Part shown: in pieces, positions 52,052 through 60,925 of the stretch
Layout of the letters: every line of letters begins with the position of its first letter
Position numbering within the stretch: position 1 is the stretch's first letter
Source of the DNA: CAVQFB01 sp963711675
Lineage (GTDB): Bacteria > Acidobacteriota > Terriglobia > Terriglobales > Acidobacteriaceae
Length of the DNA stretch: 64,000 nt
Assembly: GCA_963711675.1 (NCBI GenBank)
Contig: CAVQFB010000004.1
Coordinates: forward strand, 62,001-126,000
Direction of reading: 5' to 3'
Position numbers and translations under genes: made by a program
The notes under the pieces: generated by a model
What the model was told of the DNA's origin: nothing
The model's database searches: none
What the model saw: only the letters and a program-made list of their open reading frames with translations

Positions 52052-53569
52052 CTATTTCTTCTTAGCTGAGTTCTTGGCGGCGGCTCGTTCCTGGAGGGCG
52101 ATCGCCACTACCCGTAGCATCTCGTCCCACGGCGCAGGCTTGCCCGTCCAGATTTCAAACTGCCGTGCTGCTTGGTGGACGAACATTTCGATTCCAGGAA
52201 TGATCTGGGCCCCTTTGTCGCGGGCCATTTTGATCAGGCGGGTCTCCGCCGGATCGTAGACCATGTCGAAAACATAGCGGGTGTTGATCTCGTTCTCGTT
52301 GAGGGGCGATTCATGGCTGCTGCCCATTCCCAGAGGCGTGGCGTTGATGATGACATCAAAGCTCAGCTTCTTGAGGTCGGTTCTTTTGATGGAACGGGCC
52401 TTAGCCTGCCGTGCGAGTTTCTGAGCCTGCGCAACCGTACGATTCAGAATGAAAACCTCAGCGCCCCTCTCCTTGAGGCCAAAGACCGCAGCACGGGCCG
52501 CGCCACCGGCGCCCAGAACCAGAACCTTCGCATTCTCGGGCGGCAACCGGCGTTCAAGCGGACGCACTACCCCTGCCGCGTCAGTATTGAATCCGTACAG
52601 TTTGCCATCCTGCGCGCGGACAACCGTGTTGCAGGCTCCAATCTTCGTGGTGTGGGAGTCGGTATTGTCCAGATACTGCAGGATGGCTTCCTTGTAGGGC
52701 ATGGTTATACTTAGCCCATGAATTGGAATTTCGCGCACGCAATTCAGCAGATCTTTAAGCGTCTTGGCGTGGAGCGCCAGGTATACGGCGTTGACATTCT
52801 CCCTCCGCAGGGCGGCGTTCATGATGAGCGGCGAGAGTGAGTGCGAGACCGGATCTCCCGCCACCCCGTACACCCGTGTCGCTGCGTCCACCTGTTCGAT
52901 GCGGTACACGCTGCGCAAATCCTGGGCCGTCACCTGGCCCGGCGCGGTCTCCTCGCCCGGACTCACCGAAGCAAAGGTGAAAACACTCCCTGCCCGCACG
53001 CCCAGTACACGGCTAATGATGCCTTGTTCTCCCATACAGAGGCTGATCAAGGAATGCCGGTCGCTGTTCTTTTCCAGGAACTTCATCATCGTTACGTTGT
53101 CGGAAAGAGTCGTAGCGGTTGCGACGATCTTGTAGAAGTCTGCCGGCAGCTTGAGCATCTTCTCGATCACTTCTTCCAGCTTTCGAGTGGCCTGGAAATC
53201 GTGGAAGGAGAGGATCGACGGCAGCCTGGGTTCGCAGCTTCTGTAACTGATCAGGCTTGCACTTCGTTGCGGTTTGCAGCTCCACATCTAGGAACTGGCA
53301 GCCTGCGCCGGCCGCCTTGCCCAGAATATCCAGCTGCGAGGCCACGACCCCTTAAAGCGCCCGCCGCTCGATGCCCGCCGGCATGTAGCAATGGCCAGTA
53401 CATGCGGGTATATCTCCAGGAACGCTTTGATCTTCGCAAGTGCGAGCGCGGGTCGCGCGAGATAGTCTAACCTGAACTCCAGAAAGGAGTTATCACGAGC
53501 CAGAGCCTCGGCCTTCTCCACTAACTCGACCGGGTCGGAGCCCGTAACTGCCACGCAAACCCTTGGCAT
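52052..53569 (-). pseudogene. Fused 3-dehydroquinate dehydratase (type I)/shikimate dehydrogenase, with two frameshifts
   Basis: Fixing two indels (about 53345 and 53216) gives a 505-residue bifunctional enzyme catalysing steps three and four of the shikimate pathway. The AroD part shows FLEFRLDYL, VLAIATCRR, SQLDILG, SFHDFQAT and the Schiff-base Lys in DFYKIVATA. The AroE part shows YGVAGDPVSHSLSPLIMN, the catalytic Lys in ITMPYKEAIL, ACNTVVR, GFNTDAAG and the NADP loop VLGAGGAARAAVF, NATPLGMG. Fused AroD-AroE occurs in plants and in some bacteria including Acidobacteriota. The ATG at 53569 begins with the typical PRVCVAV; no spaced ribosome-binding site is seen and an in-frame ATG at 53617 is an alternative. 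Confidence 0.88.
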
Positions 53570-53831
53570 CCTTAAGCGCAACAATCTTGGGGCGTAGCTA
53601 GTCTGGGCAGATATCATCTGTTAGCGAAGTCGCGCGGGATATTACAGGGCCGTAATTGCAGATGCAACAACGGATTATGTGGAACCGGTCCAAAACTTTT
53701 GCCGCACCTTGCATGACACCCTCGTAACCTTGACCCACCCCTACCCCCTTGTTACCTTCCGCTTGAACCCCTGTCTTCGTTGCGCCCACAGTATCGATTT
53801 AGCCCGGGCAAGGGTGAACTTCGGAGGTAAC

Positions 53832-54829
53832 ATGAAGAAAACAAGATTGTTGCTGCCCTTGCTCCTGGTGACGGCAGCCTGGGGCCAGCAGCCTGGGAAT
53901 GCGCCGGCTCCGGCCAATCTGAGCCCGTCAGGTCAGATCATGACCACGGGGAGCTTCCCGGTCGAGCGCGTGCAGACGCCCACGTTTGCCGACATGTATT
54001 GTGCGGGATTCATCAACAAGCAGCTCCTGCCCGACGCCAATTTCATCGCTGGTGGACTGCAGACTCCGAATACCACCAAGTTCGCCACCGGTGACATCGT
54101 GTACCTGGCCGGGACGGGGTACCAGACCGGCGCGAAGTTCACGATCGTACGCGAGCTGCAGGATCCCAACCGTTTTGAAATCTATGCTGGGCAGCACGCG
54201 GCCGTGGCAGCCGCCGGACAGCCATACGCCGAGATCGGCATCGTTCGAGTGGTCGACACCCGCAGCAAGATGGCGATCGCGCAGATCGACTTCAGCTGCG
54301 ATACGATCGGCCCCGGCGACGTTGCCGTCCCCTTTGTCGAGAAGCCCTCGGTCGCCTTCCACCCGCCGCTTCGCTTTGACCGATTTGCGCCTCGCAGTGG
54401 AAAGCTCTCGGGCCGCATCGTGCTGGCCAAGGACTTCGATTCCGTTCTGGGAACAGGGATGAAGGTCTACCTGAACGTCGGTCCGAACCAGGGCGTTAAG
54501 GTGGGCGACTATTTCCGCACCGTCCGCGGTTATTCGAAGCGGACCTGAAAGATCCGGTCGACTCGCTTTCCTTCAAGGCTTCCGCGACCGAAGACACCCA
54601 GAAACGTCCGCCTGCCATCGAGCGGAACATGTGGATCAATTCCAAGGGCCCGACCATTCACGTAGCCGATCTACCGCGCCGCGCGGTCGGTGAAATCGTG
54701 GTTATCGGAGTGACTCCTACTACTGCGACCGGCATGATTGTCTTTGCGCTGGAAGATGTTCACGTCGGCGACGACGTTGAACTCGACGACCAGCAACAGC
54801 AGCAAGCGCAGCTACAACCTCAACAATAA
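53832..54829 (+). pseudogene. Secreted protein of unknown function, frameshifted near its C-terminus
   Basis: About 332 residues once one base is restored near 54541. GGAGG lies four bases before the ATG and the protein begins with a signal peptide (MKKTRLLLPLLLVTAAWG). The mature part repeats a beta-rich theme (FATGDIVYLAGTGYQTG, YLNVGPNQGVKVGDYFRTVRG), resembling LysM-/peptidoglycan-linked or FlgA/flagellar-basal-body-like modules often found in Acidobacteriota, but no family is certain. After the break the frame continues DLKDPVDSLSFKA, VGEIVVIGVTPTTATGMIV and ends in a Gln-rich tail (DDQQQQQAQLQPQQ). A strong terminator follows. Confidence 0.7.
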
Positions 54830-54854
54830 ACCCGAGCCGCAACCTCACTGTCAC

Positions 54855-54886
54855 CGGGGAGCCCAAAAAGCTCCCCGTTCTTTTTT
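54855..54886 (+). terminator. Intrinsic terminator
   Basis: CGGGGAGC (54855-54862) and GCTCCCCG (54870-54877) form a perfect 8-bp stem with a 7-base A-rich loop, followed by TTCTTTTTT. It ends the secreted-protein gene. Confidence 0.85.
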
Positions 54887-55163
54887 GCAGGCGCCGTGGT
54901 TCGAACGAAACCGGCTCAAGCATTGCGCGCATCTTAGATAAGTGTTGAGGTTTTCATCGTTGCCGGCGGCGAAAAACTCGGCGAGCCAACAATCATGTTG
55001 GTGCCGGTCGCTGCCGGTGGTATTGTCGGTAAATAGTCTTCTGTAGGGGTTAGGTATGGAACTCGCGCTAGTTGTCGTCGGAATGCTTTTTCTCGCGTCA
55101 CTGATCCCGGGTGAGATCCACATCGTCTACTACCGCTGAGCTGGAAATGCGCTGCGGTGACGT
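54887..55163. other. Intergenic region with a small hairpin and a possible 27-codon ORF
   Basis: After the terminator there is no larger gene until 55164. CCAACA-atca-TGTTGG (54986-55001) is a perfect 6-bp hairpin. A 27-codon open frame at 55056-55139 is reported separately. Confidence 0.4.
55056..55139 (+). CDS. Possible 27-residue hydrophobic peptide
   Basis: The product is strongly hydrophobic (MELALVVVGMLFLASLIPGE, then IHIVYYR), consistent with a single membrane helix. AGGGG lies six bases before the ATG. It is too short for confidence and no family is recognised; the frame could be chance. Confidence 0.3.
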   Translation: MELALVVVGMLFLASLIPGEIHIVYYR

Positions 55164-55781
55164 CTAGTGGTCCAGGCCTTCATCTCCGAACACCTCAGCC
55201 GTGAACGCTTCAATCGCCGCGCCCTGTCGCCAGGCGTGTGCGGAAAGCCCCGCCTTGTGGCAAGTCTGCTCGAGGAACGTTTCCCGATCCCAATGGTGCT
55301 CCACCGGCACTTGGGGCAATAGCAAACCTCGACGTCCGGCCAGGCTGATCAGCAACCCGTGCCGCCCGATTTCCACTTCCTCCGCGCGAATCGGTCGCAA
55401 CGCCGAAAGAACGCTTAGCGAGACCTTTAATGTGTCCGCTTCTTCCCGCGTGACCGGCACAAATCGGGCGTCGCTGAAGGCTGCCGATTTGGCGGTCTCC
55501 GCTACGGCCTGTACCAGCGGCATGGCAGGAAACACGTAGCCCACGCAGCCCCGCAACTCGCCACCGACGTACAAGGTAGTGAACACGCCGCGCGGTTCGG
55601 CGAGATGAGGGGAGACTTTTTCGAGAACGATTTCTCGCTCCTCGAAAGCTGCTTTGATCGCGGAGTGGGCAATCTCCAGCAACTGGCGGCGCTCTTCGGG
55701 GGAGAATTCGTGCGCCTGCAGGTAGGCTACGGGCGCTGGTGTCTGGGAAGCGGCGCGGGCGTCGTCAGGTTGCAGCGACAT
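55164..55781 (-). CDS. AMMECR1-domain protein (AmmeMemoRadiSam system protein A type)
   Basis: A 205-residue AMMECR1-like protein: GVFTTLYVGGELRGCVGYV (about residues 67-85) with the LRGC motif, then AFSDARFVPVT and VEHHWDRETFLEQTCHKAGL. GGAGG seven bases before the ATG at 55781 fixes the start; the open frame to 56090 runs antisense-free through the pgsA gene and is not needed. AMMECR1 proteins often accompany a Memo protein and a radical SAM protein; neither is adjacent here. The start overlaps the end of pgsA by 17 bases. Confidence 0.88.
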   Translation of the reverse strand: MSLQPDDARAASQTPAPVAYLQAHEFSPEERRQLLEIAHSAIKAAFEEREIVLEKVSPHLAEPRGVFTTLYVGGELRGCVGYVFPAMPLVQAVAETAKSAAFSDARFVPVTREEADTLKVSLSVLSALRPIRAEEVEIGRHGLLISLAGRRGLLLPQVPVEHHWDRETFLEQTCHKAGLSAHAWRQGAAIEAFTAEVFGDEGLDH

Positions 55782-56415
55782 CGCGTTTCCTCCGTCGGCT
55801 GAGCACGAAGGCACGGCGCCGGCGTTTGACCACCCGGCGGTCAATCTTGGACCAGAACGCGGCAAAGTAATCGATGGCGGAGAATAGCGAGAGCGCCACC
55901 ATAAACCAGATCGACACCAGCGCAATCCAATAGACCGGGAAAATGTAGTAGCCGTAGACCGGCCACTCCCTCCAGCGGTGAGCCAGTATGACTGCGACGA
56001 CCGAGACAATCTGCACCAGCATCTTGAACTTTCCCAGATTGCTGGCCTCGATCGTGAATCCTTCCGAGGCTGCGATCGACCGCAGCCCACTCACCAGAAA
56101 CTCACGCCCGATGATCACGACCGCCATCCACGCTGGTACAAGGCTCGGGTTGAATTGGACCAGAGTGACGAACGCGGCAGCAATCAGAAGCTTGTCCGCC
56201 AGCGGATCGAGCAGCATACCGATGGTCGTGATTTGCCCCCGCTTGCGTGCCAGGTATCCGTCGATGCCGTCGGTGATCGACGCTGCAATGAATAGCGCAG
56301 ACGCCAGCAGTTCCTTTTCCCCATGCTCGCCGCTGAATCGACTGCTGGAAAGAATCCAGATCAAGAGGGGAACACTGACAATACGGCTGAGCGTGATGTA
56401 GTTGGGTAGATTCAC
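55765..56415 (-). CDS. pgsA: CDP-diacylglycerol-glycerol-3-phosphate 3-phosphatidyltransferase
   Basis: A 216-residue integral membrane enzyme making phosphatidylglycerol phosphate. The CDP-alcohol phosphotransferase motif is complete: TDGIDGYLARKRGQITTIG then MLLDPLADKLL (about residues 48-80). The GTG at 56415 gives the family start NLPNYITLSRI; a TTG at 56508 is the upstream alternative. About five transmembrane helices follow. Same strand as the AMMECR1 gene it overlaps. Confidence 0.93.
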   Translation of the reverse strand: MNLPNYITLSRIVSVPLLIWILSSSRFSGEHGEKELLASALFIAASITDGIDGYLARKRGQITTIGMLLDPLADKLLIAAAFVTLVQFNPSLVPAWMAVVIIGREFLVSGLRSIAASEGFTIEASNLGKFKMLVQIVSVVAVILAHRWREWPVYGYYIFPVYWIALVSIWFMVALSLFSAIDYFAAFWSKIDRRVVKRRRRAFVLSRRRKRDVAAT

Positions 56416-56585
56416 ACCGCTGGGAATCGCTCTCCGGCGCACGGCCCGGAGCTTGGAACTGGACCCGGGACTCAGCTGAATTATCCTCCACGGGCCCGGT
56501 GGAAGCAATCAAAGGATGTGGCTCAAAGACAAAAAGAATGGGCGATGCGAAGGCAGCGCCCATGGTTAAGAAGTTGCGGACAGAT

Positions 56586-57017
56586 TTATGCGGCCGTCCC
56601 CTTGTTTTGCAGGGACTGGAGCAGGCCCATGCCGGTTTCAAGCAGACTGGAGTGCTCGGGTACTTGGCCATTGGGAGTCAACTTATCCACAAGCGTGGGC
56701 AGCAGCTGTGACAGCGTCGAACTGGCCGTATCCGGTGAAATACCGGCTTTTGCTGCCAACTGCTGTATCCGCTCGTTCCCCAGCACCTGCTGAATCTGTT
56801 CGCCTGAGATGGGAAGATTCTCTCCGTTGCCCACCCATGAACTCGCAATACTGCCCAGCCCCTGATCGTGGAACGACTGGATGAGGCCCGAGAGGCCTCC
56901 CGGATGGTTGTTGATCGTTTCCAAAAGATGTGCAGCCACCGGATTAGAGCTGCTGCCCAGTACGCTGCTTACGGCCTTATTTTCGAGACTGCCTTCTAGA
57001 TTATCGAGTAAACCCAT
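56586..57017 (-). CDS. YidB-like protein (DUF937)
   Basis: A 143-residue protein of the YidB family, function unknown. The pattern VSSVLGSSSNPVAAHLLETI, GLSGLIQSFHDQGLG, SWVGNGENLPISGEQIQQVLG and LAAKAGISPDTASSTLSQLLP is characteristic. No signal peptide or membrane helix. Confidence 0.88.
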   Translation of the reverse strand: MGLLDNLEGSLENKAVSSVLGSSSNPVAAHLLETINNHPGGLSGLIQSFHDQGLGSIASSWVGNGENLPISGEQIQQVLGNERIQQLAAKAGISPDTASSTLSQLLPTLVDKLTPNGQVPEHSSLLETGMGLLQSLQNKGTAA

Positions 57018-57116
57018 AACGCCTCCTCACTGACACTTCGGATACGACTGGCCGCGCTGGCACAACCGCGTGTACGGCAAGTTGTGCCAGCGAGTTTAAT
57101 TCCGACCTCCTCAAAC

Positions 57117-57443
57117 TTACTTCTGCTTTGCGATGATCTGGTCTTTGATCTTGTTATAGGTGGCCTGAGGAATAACTTTCTTCCTTACCAGGTCGGTTTT
57201 CTTCGCGTACGGGCGGCCATCGATGATCTTCTGCGCATACTTCTCGCCGATTCCAGGGAGAGCATCGAGCTGGTCCTTTGTAGCCGAGTTAATGTCGAGC
57301 AGGTCTGTGGCAGCCGCTTTGTCCGCAGCCATGCTGGACGGCTTCTTAGAGCTTGCACCTGTCTGGGCGATGCTCATGCCGCTCAGCATTGCCATGGCAA
57401 ACACCGCAGCGAGAATTCGCGAGATCAGAGTTTTCCGGTTCAT
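57117..57443 (-). CDS. Secreted helix-hairpin-helix (ComEA-like) protein
   Basis: A 108-residue exported protein. An N-terminal signal (ILAAVFAMAMLSGMSIA) is followed by a short linker and a helix-hairpin-helix DNA-binding motif: LDINSATKDQLDALPGIGEKY (split) and YAQKIIDGRPYAKKTDLV, as in the ComEA/HhH family used in DNA uptake. No comEC gene is adjacent, so competence is only a possibility. Confidence 0.85.
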   Translation of the reverse strand: MNRKTLISRILAAVFAMAMLSGMSIAQTGASSKKPSSMAADKAAATDLLDINSATKDQLDALPGIGEKYAQKIIDGRPYAKKTDLVRKKVIPQATYNKIKDQIIAKQK

Positions 57444-57454
57444 GTTCTCTCCTG

Positions 57455-58249
57455 TCAGTTCGTCTGGGATTCCTTATAGCCTGCTGCTTTAGCATCCTGT
57501 TCACTCATGAATTTGCCGCTCTTGGTTTTTCCATACCACCGGCCTCCCTTGTGATAGACGCCGCTATCCAGGTTGACCCAAACCTGCCCGCTTGCTTTTG
57601 CCGCGGTGATCTGGGAATCGGAGGCGCTTCCGGTTGCCGCAGCCTTGCTCGAAGTCTTCTTGGCGCTGGTTGTGCCGCTGGGCGCCATGGAGTTGCTTGC
57701 AGCCGGAGTCGGGGCCGGGGCGGGTGTGGTGCTGGCTGCAGGAGTGCTTGCCGGCGCCGAAGAGGTATCGGCCATTGACGTCGATTTCTTAGTCTTCTTA
57801 GTGGTCGAGGTCGAAGCTGTCGATGCTGAGGTCGAGGCCATGCCGCCGGAACTGCCCGCACCCGCTGGCTGTGCTGTGGTATCACTCGCGGACGTCTTGG
57901 TCTTCTTCGACTTCTTACCGGAGGTCGCTCCTGTGTCCGAAGACGCAGTGGTGGAGGTGGCCGATGTGTCCGTCGAATCCGCCGCTCCTTTCTTGCTCTT
58001 CTTGGACTTCTTCGTGGAAGTGGTGCTTGTACTGGTGGAACTCGCGCTGGAAGACGCGTCGGGGGTCGCCGCCTGATCGGCGGTGGTTTTCTTGGTCTTC
58101 TTTGACTTCTTCGTAGTGGTCGTCGTTGTCTGATCGGTGGACGTGGACGTGCCGGTCTGGGCCTTTGCAGGTGCAGCAAACAAGCTCAACGTCACTAGTA
58201 GGCAGACCGCCGCACTCCAGAAAATCGCTTTCCGTTCAAGTCTCTTCAT
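57455..58249 (-). CDS. Secreted Lys/Ser/Thr-rich low-complexity protein with C-terminal VYHKGGRWYGKT domain
   Basis: A 264-residue exported protein. A signal peptide (AVCLLVTLSLFAAPAKA) precedes about 180 residues of low complexity in which KKSKK/KKTKK blocks alternate with Ser/Thr/Ala runs. The last 45 residues are ordered: VWVNLDSGVYHKGGRWYGKT and KSGKFMSEQDAKAAGYKES. This terminal domain recurs in Acidobacteriota secreted proteins; its role is not known. The codon pattern gives a strong antisense shadow, which is not a gene. It sits upstream of the HhH gene on the same strand. Confidence 0.8.
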   Translation of the reverse strand: MKRLERKAIFWSAAVCLLVTLSLFAAPAKAQTGTSTSTDQTTTTTTKKSKKTKKTTADQAATPDASSSASSTSTSTTSTKKSKKSKKGAADSTDTSATSTTASSDTGATSGKKSKKTKTSASDTTAQPAGAGSSGGMASTSASTASTSTTKKTKKSTSMADTSSAPASTPAASTTPAPAPTPAASNSMAPSGTTSAKKTSSKAAATGSASDSQITAAKASGQVWVNLDSGVYHKGGRWYGKTKSGKFMSEQDAKAAGYKESQTN

Positions 58250-58453
58250 AGGTCGTGTTCCTCTCGATTTAGGTAGCGAATTATCCAGGCTTCGCAGAAC
58301 AGATTGCCCGGCGCTCTTGGTCTACGTCGGACGCCGTCGAAACCACACTTCGGAATTGGGGCCCAATGGAAATGAAACTTCGCTGATGGTACACAGCGAA
58401 AGACGAACAGGCGCAATCAGGGTGTCGAAACGGTCTGAGGCCGCCGGGCTGCC

Positions 58454-59719
58454 TCAGGCGTAAATACCGCGTTGTCGCAAAGTATAAGCAACGCGATCAA
58501 TAGCCAGCATGTAAGCTGCAATCCGATTGTTAACGCCATTCGTTTCCGCGTAACGGACGACGTCTTCGAAGGCAGTTATCATGATGTACTCAAGCTGTTC
58601 ATTCACTACCGATTCCTTCCAGAAGTATCCCTGGCGATCTTGTACCCACTCAAAATAGGAAGTGGTCACACCGCCCGCATTGCACAGAATGTCTGGAATC
58701 ACGAACACTTTCTTGTCGGCCAGAATTTCGTCGGCAGCCGCGGTCGTGGGACCATTCGCGCCTTCGGCCAGGATTCGGCACTTCACGCGGTCGGCGTTAC
58801 GGCTGGTGATCTGATTTTCCGTCGCGGCCGGGATCAGAATCTCGCAATCGGTAGTCATCAACTCCGCCGGATCATACTTCTCCGCCTCCGGGAACCCGTG
58901 AATCGTATTGTTCCGCTGCCGGTAATTCCACAGCGCTTCCATGTCGAGGCCGTTCTTGTTGTAAAGACCGCCATCCACTTCCGCGATCCCGATGATCTTG
59001 TATCCGGACTCAGCCATCAGGCGGGCGGCGTTTGACCCGACATTGCCAAAGCCTTGGACGATTACACGACTCGACTCTGCCGAGAGACCGAGCTTCTTAA
59101 TAGCTTCATCGCAGACCATCATGATGCCGCGACCGGTGGCCTCACGCCGGCCTCGCGATCCCCCAATGTTCAGTGGCTTGCCGGTGACGACCGCCGTCAC
59201 GGTCTGGCGCATGTGCATGGAATAAGTGTCCATCATCCACGCCATGATCTGCTCGTTAGTATTCACATCCGGAGCAGGAACATCTTTCTCAGGGCCGATA
59301 AACTCGACCAGTTCGGCTGTATAACGGCGAGTCATGCGTTCCAGTTCGCCCATTGACATCTTGTGGGGATTGCAGATCACGCCGCCCTTGGCGCCGCCGA
59401 AGGGAATGTTGACCACCGCGCACTTCCAGGTCATCCAGCTGGCCAAAGCTCGAACTTCGTCGAGGGTGACGTCGGGCGCGTAGCGGATTCCGCCCTTGCC
59501 GGGACCACGAGCGATCGAGTGCTGAACCCGGAATCCGGTGAAGACCTCCAGGTGACCGTTATCCATTTGTACGGGGATATGAAGAATGATCTCTCGGTTG
59601 GGGTACCGCAATACCTTCCACAGCCCCTCGTCCAGGTTCAACTTCTGAGCAGCGACGTCAAATCGGGCGGCTTGCGCCTCCCATGGATTGATTTCCTGTT
59701 CCAGGGACACGGTCTTCAT
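58454..59719 (-). CDS. gdhA: Glutamate/leucine dehydrogenase (Glu/Leu/Phe/Val dehydrogenase family)
   Basis: A 421-residue hexameric-type dehydrogenase converting 2-oxoglutarate and ammonia to glutamate, reversibly. Substrate-binding GPGKGGIRYAPDVTLDEV with the catalytic Lys in MTWKCAVVNIPFGGAKGG, and the cofactor loop VIVQGFGNVGSNAARLM, are present. Its length fits the bacterial GDH II type (about 420 residues). Confidence 0.93.
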   Translation of the reverse strand: MKTVSLEQEINPWEAQAARFDVAAQKLNLDEGLWKVLRYPNREIILHIPVQMDNGHLEVFTGFRVQHSIARGPGKGGIRYAPDVTLDEVRALASWMTWKCAVVNIPFGGAKGGVICNPHKMSMGELERMTRRYTAELVEFIGPEKDVPAPDVNTNEQIMAWMMDTYSMHMRQTVTAVVTGKPLNIGGSRGRREATGRGIMMVCDEAIKKLGLSAESSRVIVQGFGNVGSNAARLMAESGYKIIGIAEVDGGLYNKNGLDMEALWNYRQRNNTIHGFPEAEKYDPAELMTTDCEILIPAATENQITSRNADRVKCRILAEGANGPTTAAADEILADKKVFVIPDILCNAGGVTTSYFEWVQDRQGYFWKESVVNEQLEYIMITAFEDVVRYAETNGVNNRIAAYMLAIDRVAYTLRQRGIYA

Positions 59720-59907
59720 ATTTGCTCTCCGATGATGGCATAGGGCAGTTTACAGCCTACGCTAGCCGTGGCTGTGGCGGCAAACGGAGCAGTATATGGT
59801 GCAGGGAGCGGCTAGGCAAGCATCGTGCACCAGTGATCGCGACATGCCGGCTCCAGGATTACGGTTACTGACCAACGGGTCCGCGTCGCTTCCGATCGGC
59901 GCACAAA

Positions 59908-59941
59908 GCGAAGAGCGAGAGCTGACAGAGCCGAGAGCTAG
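59908..59941. repeat. Degenerate GAGCT/GAGCC repeat
   Basis: AGCGAAGAGCGAGAGCTGAC/AGAGCCGAGAGCTAGAG is a loose 7-8-base repeat next to the metallo-hydrolase stop codon. Confidence 0.3.
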
Positions 59942-60759
59942 AGTTCAATCTCCATCCCCTCGCATGCGGCGCGCACCCGGGGAAAGTAATTTCGCGCCTC
60001 GGTCACCACCTTATCGATGCAGGCGTCATCGTGATCGGGATCGTGGTGGTAGAGGATCAGTTCTTTCGCGCCACTTTCCATGGCGACGCTTACGGCCTCG
60101 CGCCAGTGGCTGTGACCCCAGCCGCGCTTGCGCGCCAGGTATTCCTCGGGCAGATATTGCGCGTCATAGATCAGGACGTCCGCTCCAGCGGCGAGTTTGC
60201 GCACGCTCTTGTCAAATGCGGTATTGCCCGGCTCGTTGTCCGTGGCGTACACCAGGGTTTTCGATCCGGCTTCGAGCCGGAACCCCAGGCAGCCCTGGGG
60301 ATGGTTCAACCACATAACCTCCAGCTTGATTTCACCGTCGAGCTCCGCTCGTCCTGCTTCGAGTTCGTAAAAATCCCGCTGAGCCTTCATCTCACTCATG
60401 TCGACCGGGAAATACGGCGAGGCCATCTGCTCTTCCATCACACGCTTCAGGCTCCGTGTCCGGCTTGAGGAGTGAAACACGAAGCGGTTCTCGGGATGGT
60501 CGTACATGGGGCCGAAGAACGGAATACCCTGGATATGGTCCCAATGGAAGTGCGAAACGAAAATATGAGCGAACAAAGGCTTGCCATTGGTTTGCTGCAG
60601 AAGGTGATGCCCCAGGATGCGGAACCCGGTGCCACAGTCGAAAATGTAGATGGACTCACCGCAGCGCACTTCCACACACGAGGTGTTGCCCCCGTAGCGC
60701 AAGTTCTCGGCTTGGGGTGTAGGCGTCGATCCCCGCACGCCCCAGAACTTCACCCGCAT
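59938..60759 (-). CDS. MBL-fold metallo-hydrolase
   Basis: A 273-residue beta-lactamase-fold hydrolase. The start at 60759 gives the usual MRVKFWGVRGSTPTP, with GGAGG just upstream. Metal ligands are in SHFHWDHIQGIPFF (HxHxDH) and YATDNEPG, with terminal LILYHHDPDHDD. The pattern fits the tRNase Z/PhnP-like or CpdA-like groups; the substrate is unknown. Confidence 0.88.
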   Translation of the reverse strand: MRVKFWGVRGSTPTPQAENLRYGGNTSCVEVRCGESIYIFDCGTGFRILGHHLLQQTNGKPLFAHIFVSHFHWDHIQGIPFFGPMYDHPENRFVFHSSSRTRSLKRVMEEQMASPYFPVDMSEMKAQRDFYELEAGRAELDGEIKLEVMWLNHPQGCLGFRLEAGSKTLVYATDNEPGNTAFDKSVRKLAAGADVLIYDAQYLPEEYLARKRGWGHSHWREAVSVAMESGAKELILYHHDPDHDDACIDKVVTEARNYFPRVRAACEGMEIEL

Positions 60760-60879
60760 AGGCCTCCGGCGGCTCTGCTGTAGTGAGAAGTGGCTAAATT
60801 GTTTATATTCCAACTCCGCGGTTCATGCGTCAATTCATCCGCTGGTACAGCGGCAACGATTATCACTCGGCTTCTACCC

Positions 60880-60885
60880 TATAAT
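60880..60885 (+). promoter_or_regulatory. -10 element of the trpE promoter
   Basis: A perfect TATAAT about 40 bases upstream of the trpE start. The -35 region is poor. The left arm of the inverted repeat at 60881-60889 overlaps it. Confidence 0.5.
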
Positions 60886-60919
60886 GACAGCTCAATTCGC
60901 GCTTTGCGGTTGTCATTAT
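60881..60919 (+). promoter_or_regulatory. Candidate trp operator: inverted repeat ATAATGACA...TGTCATTAT
   Basis: Perfect 9-bp inverted repeat (60881-60889 and 60911-60919) with a 21-base spacer. The left arm covers the -10 hexamer and the right arm ends seven bases before the trpE start, the layout of a repressor site blocking transcription. As RNA it could also form a hairpin, but the left arm would lie upstream of the probable transcript start. Confidence 0.45.
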
Positions 60920-60925
60920 TTTCTA

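Noticed and set aside
57505..58179. Arg/Pro-rich minus-strand frame inside the Lys/Ser/Thr-rich gene
   Set aside because: Alternate frame of a low-complexity gene; the KKSKK frame has the signal peptide and the ordered C-terminal domain.
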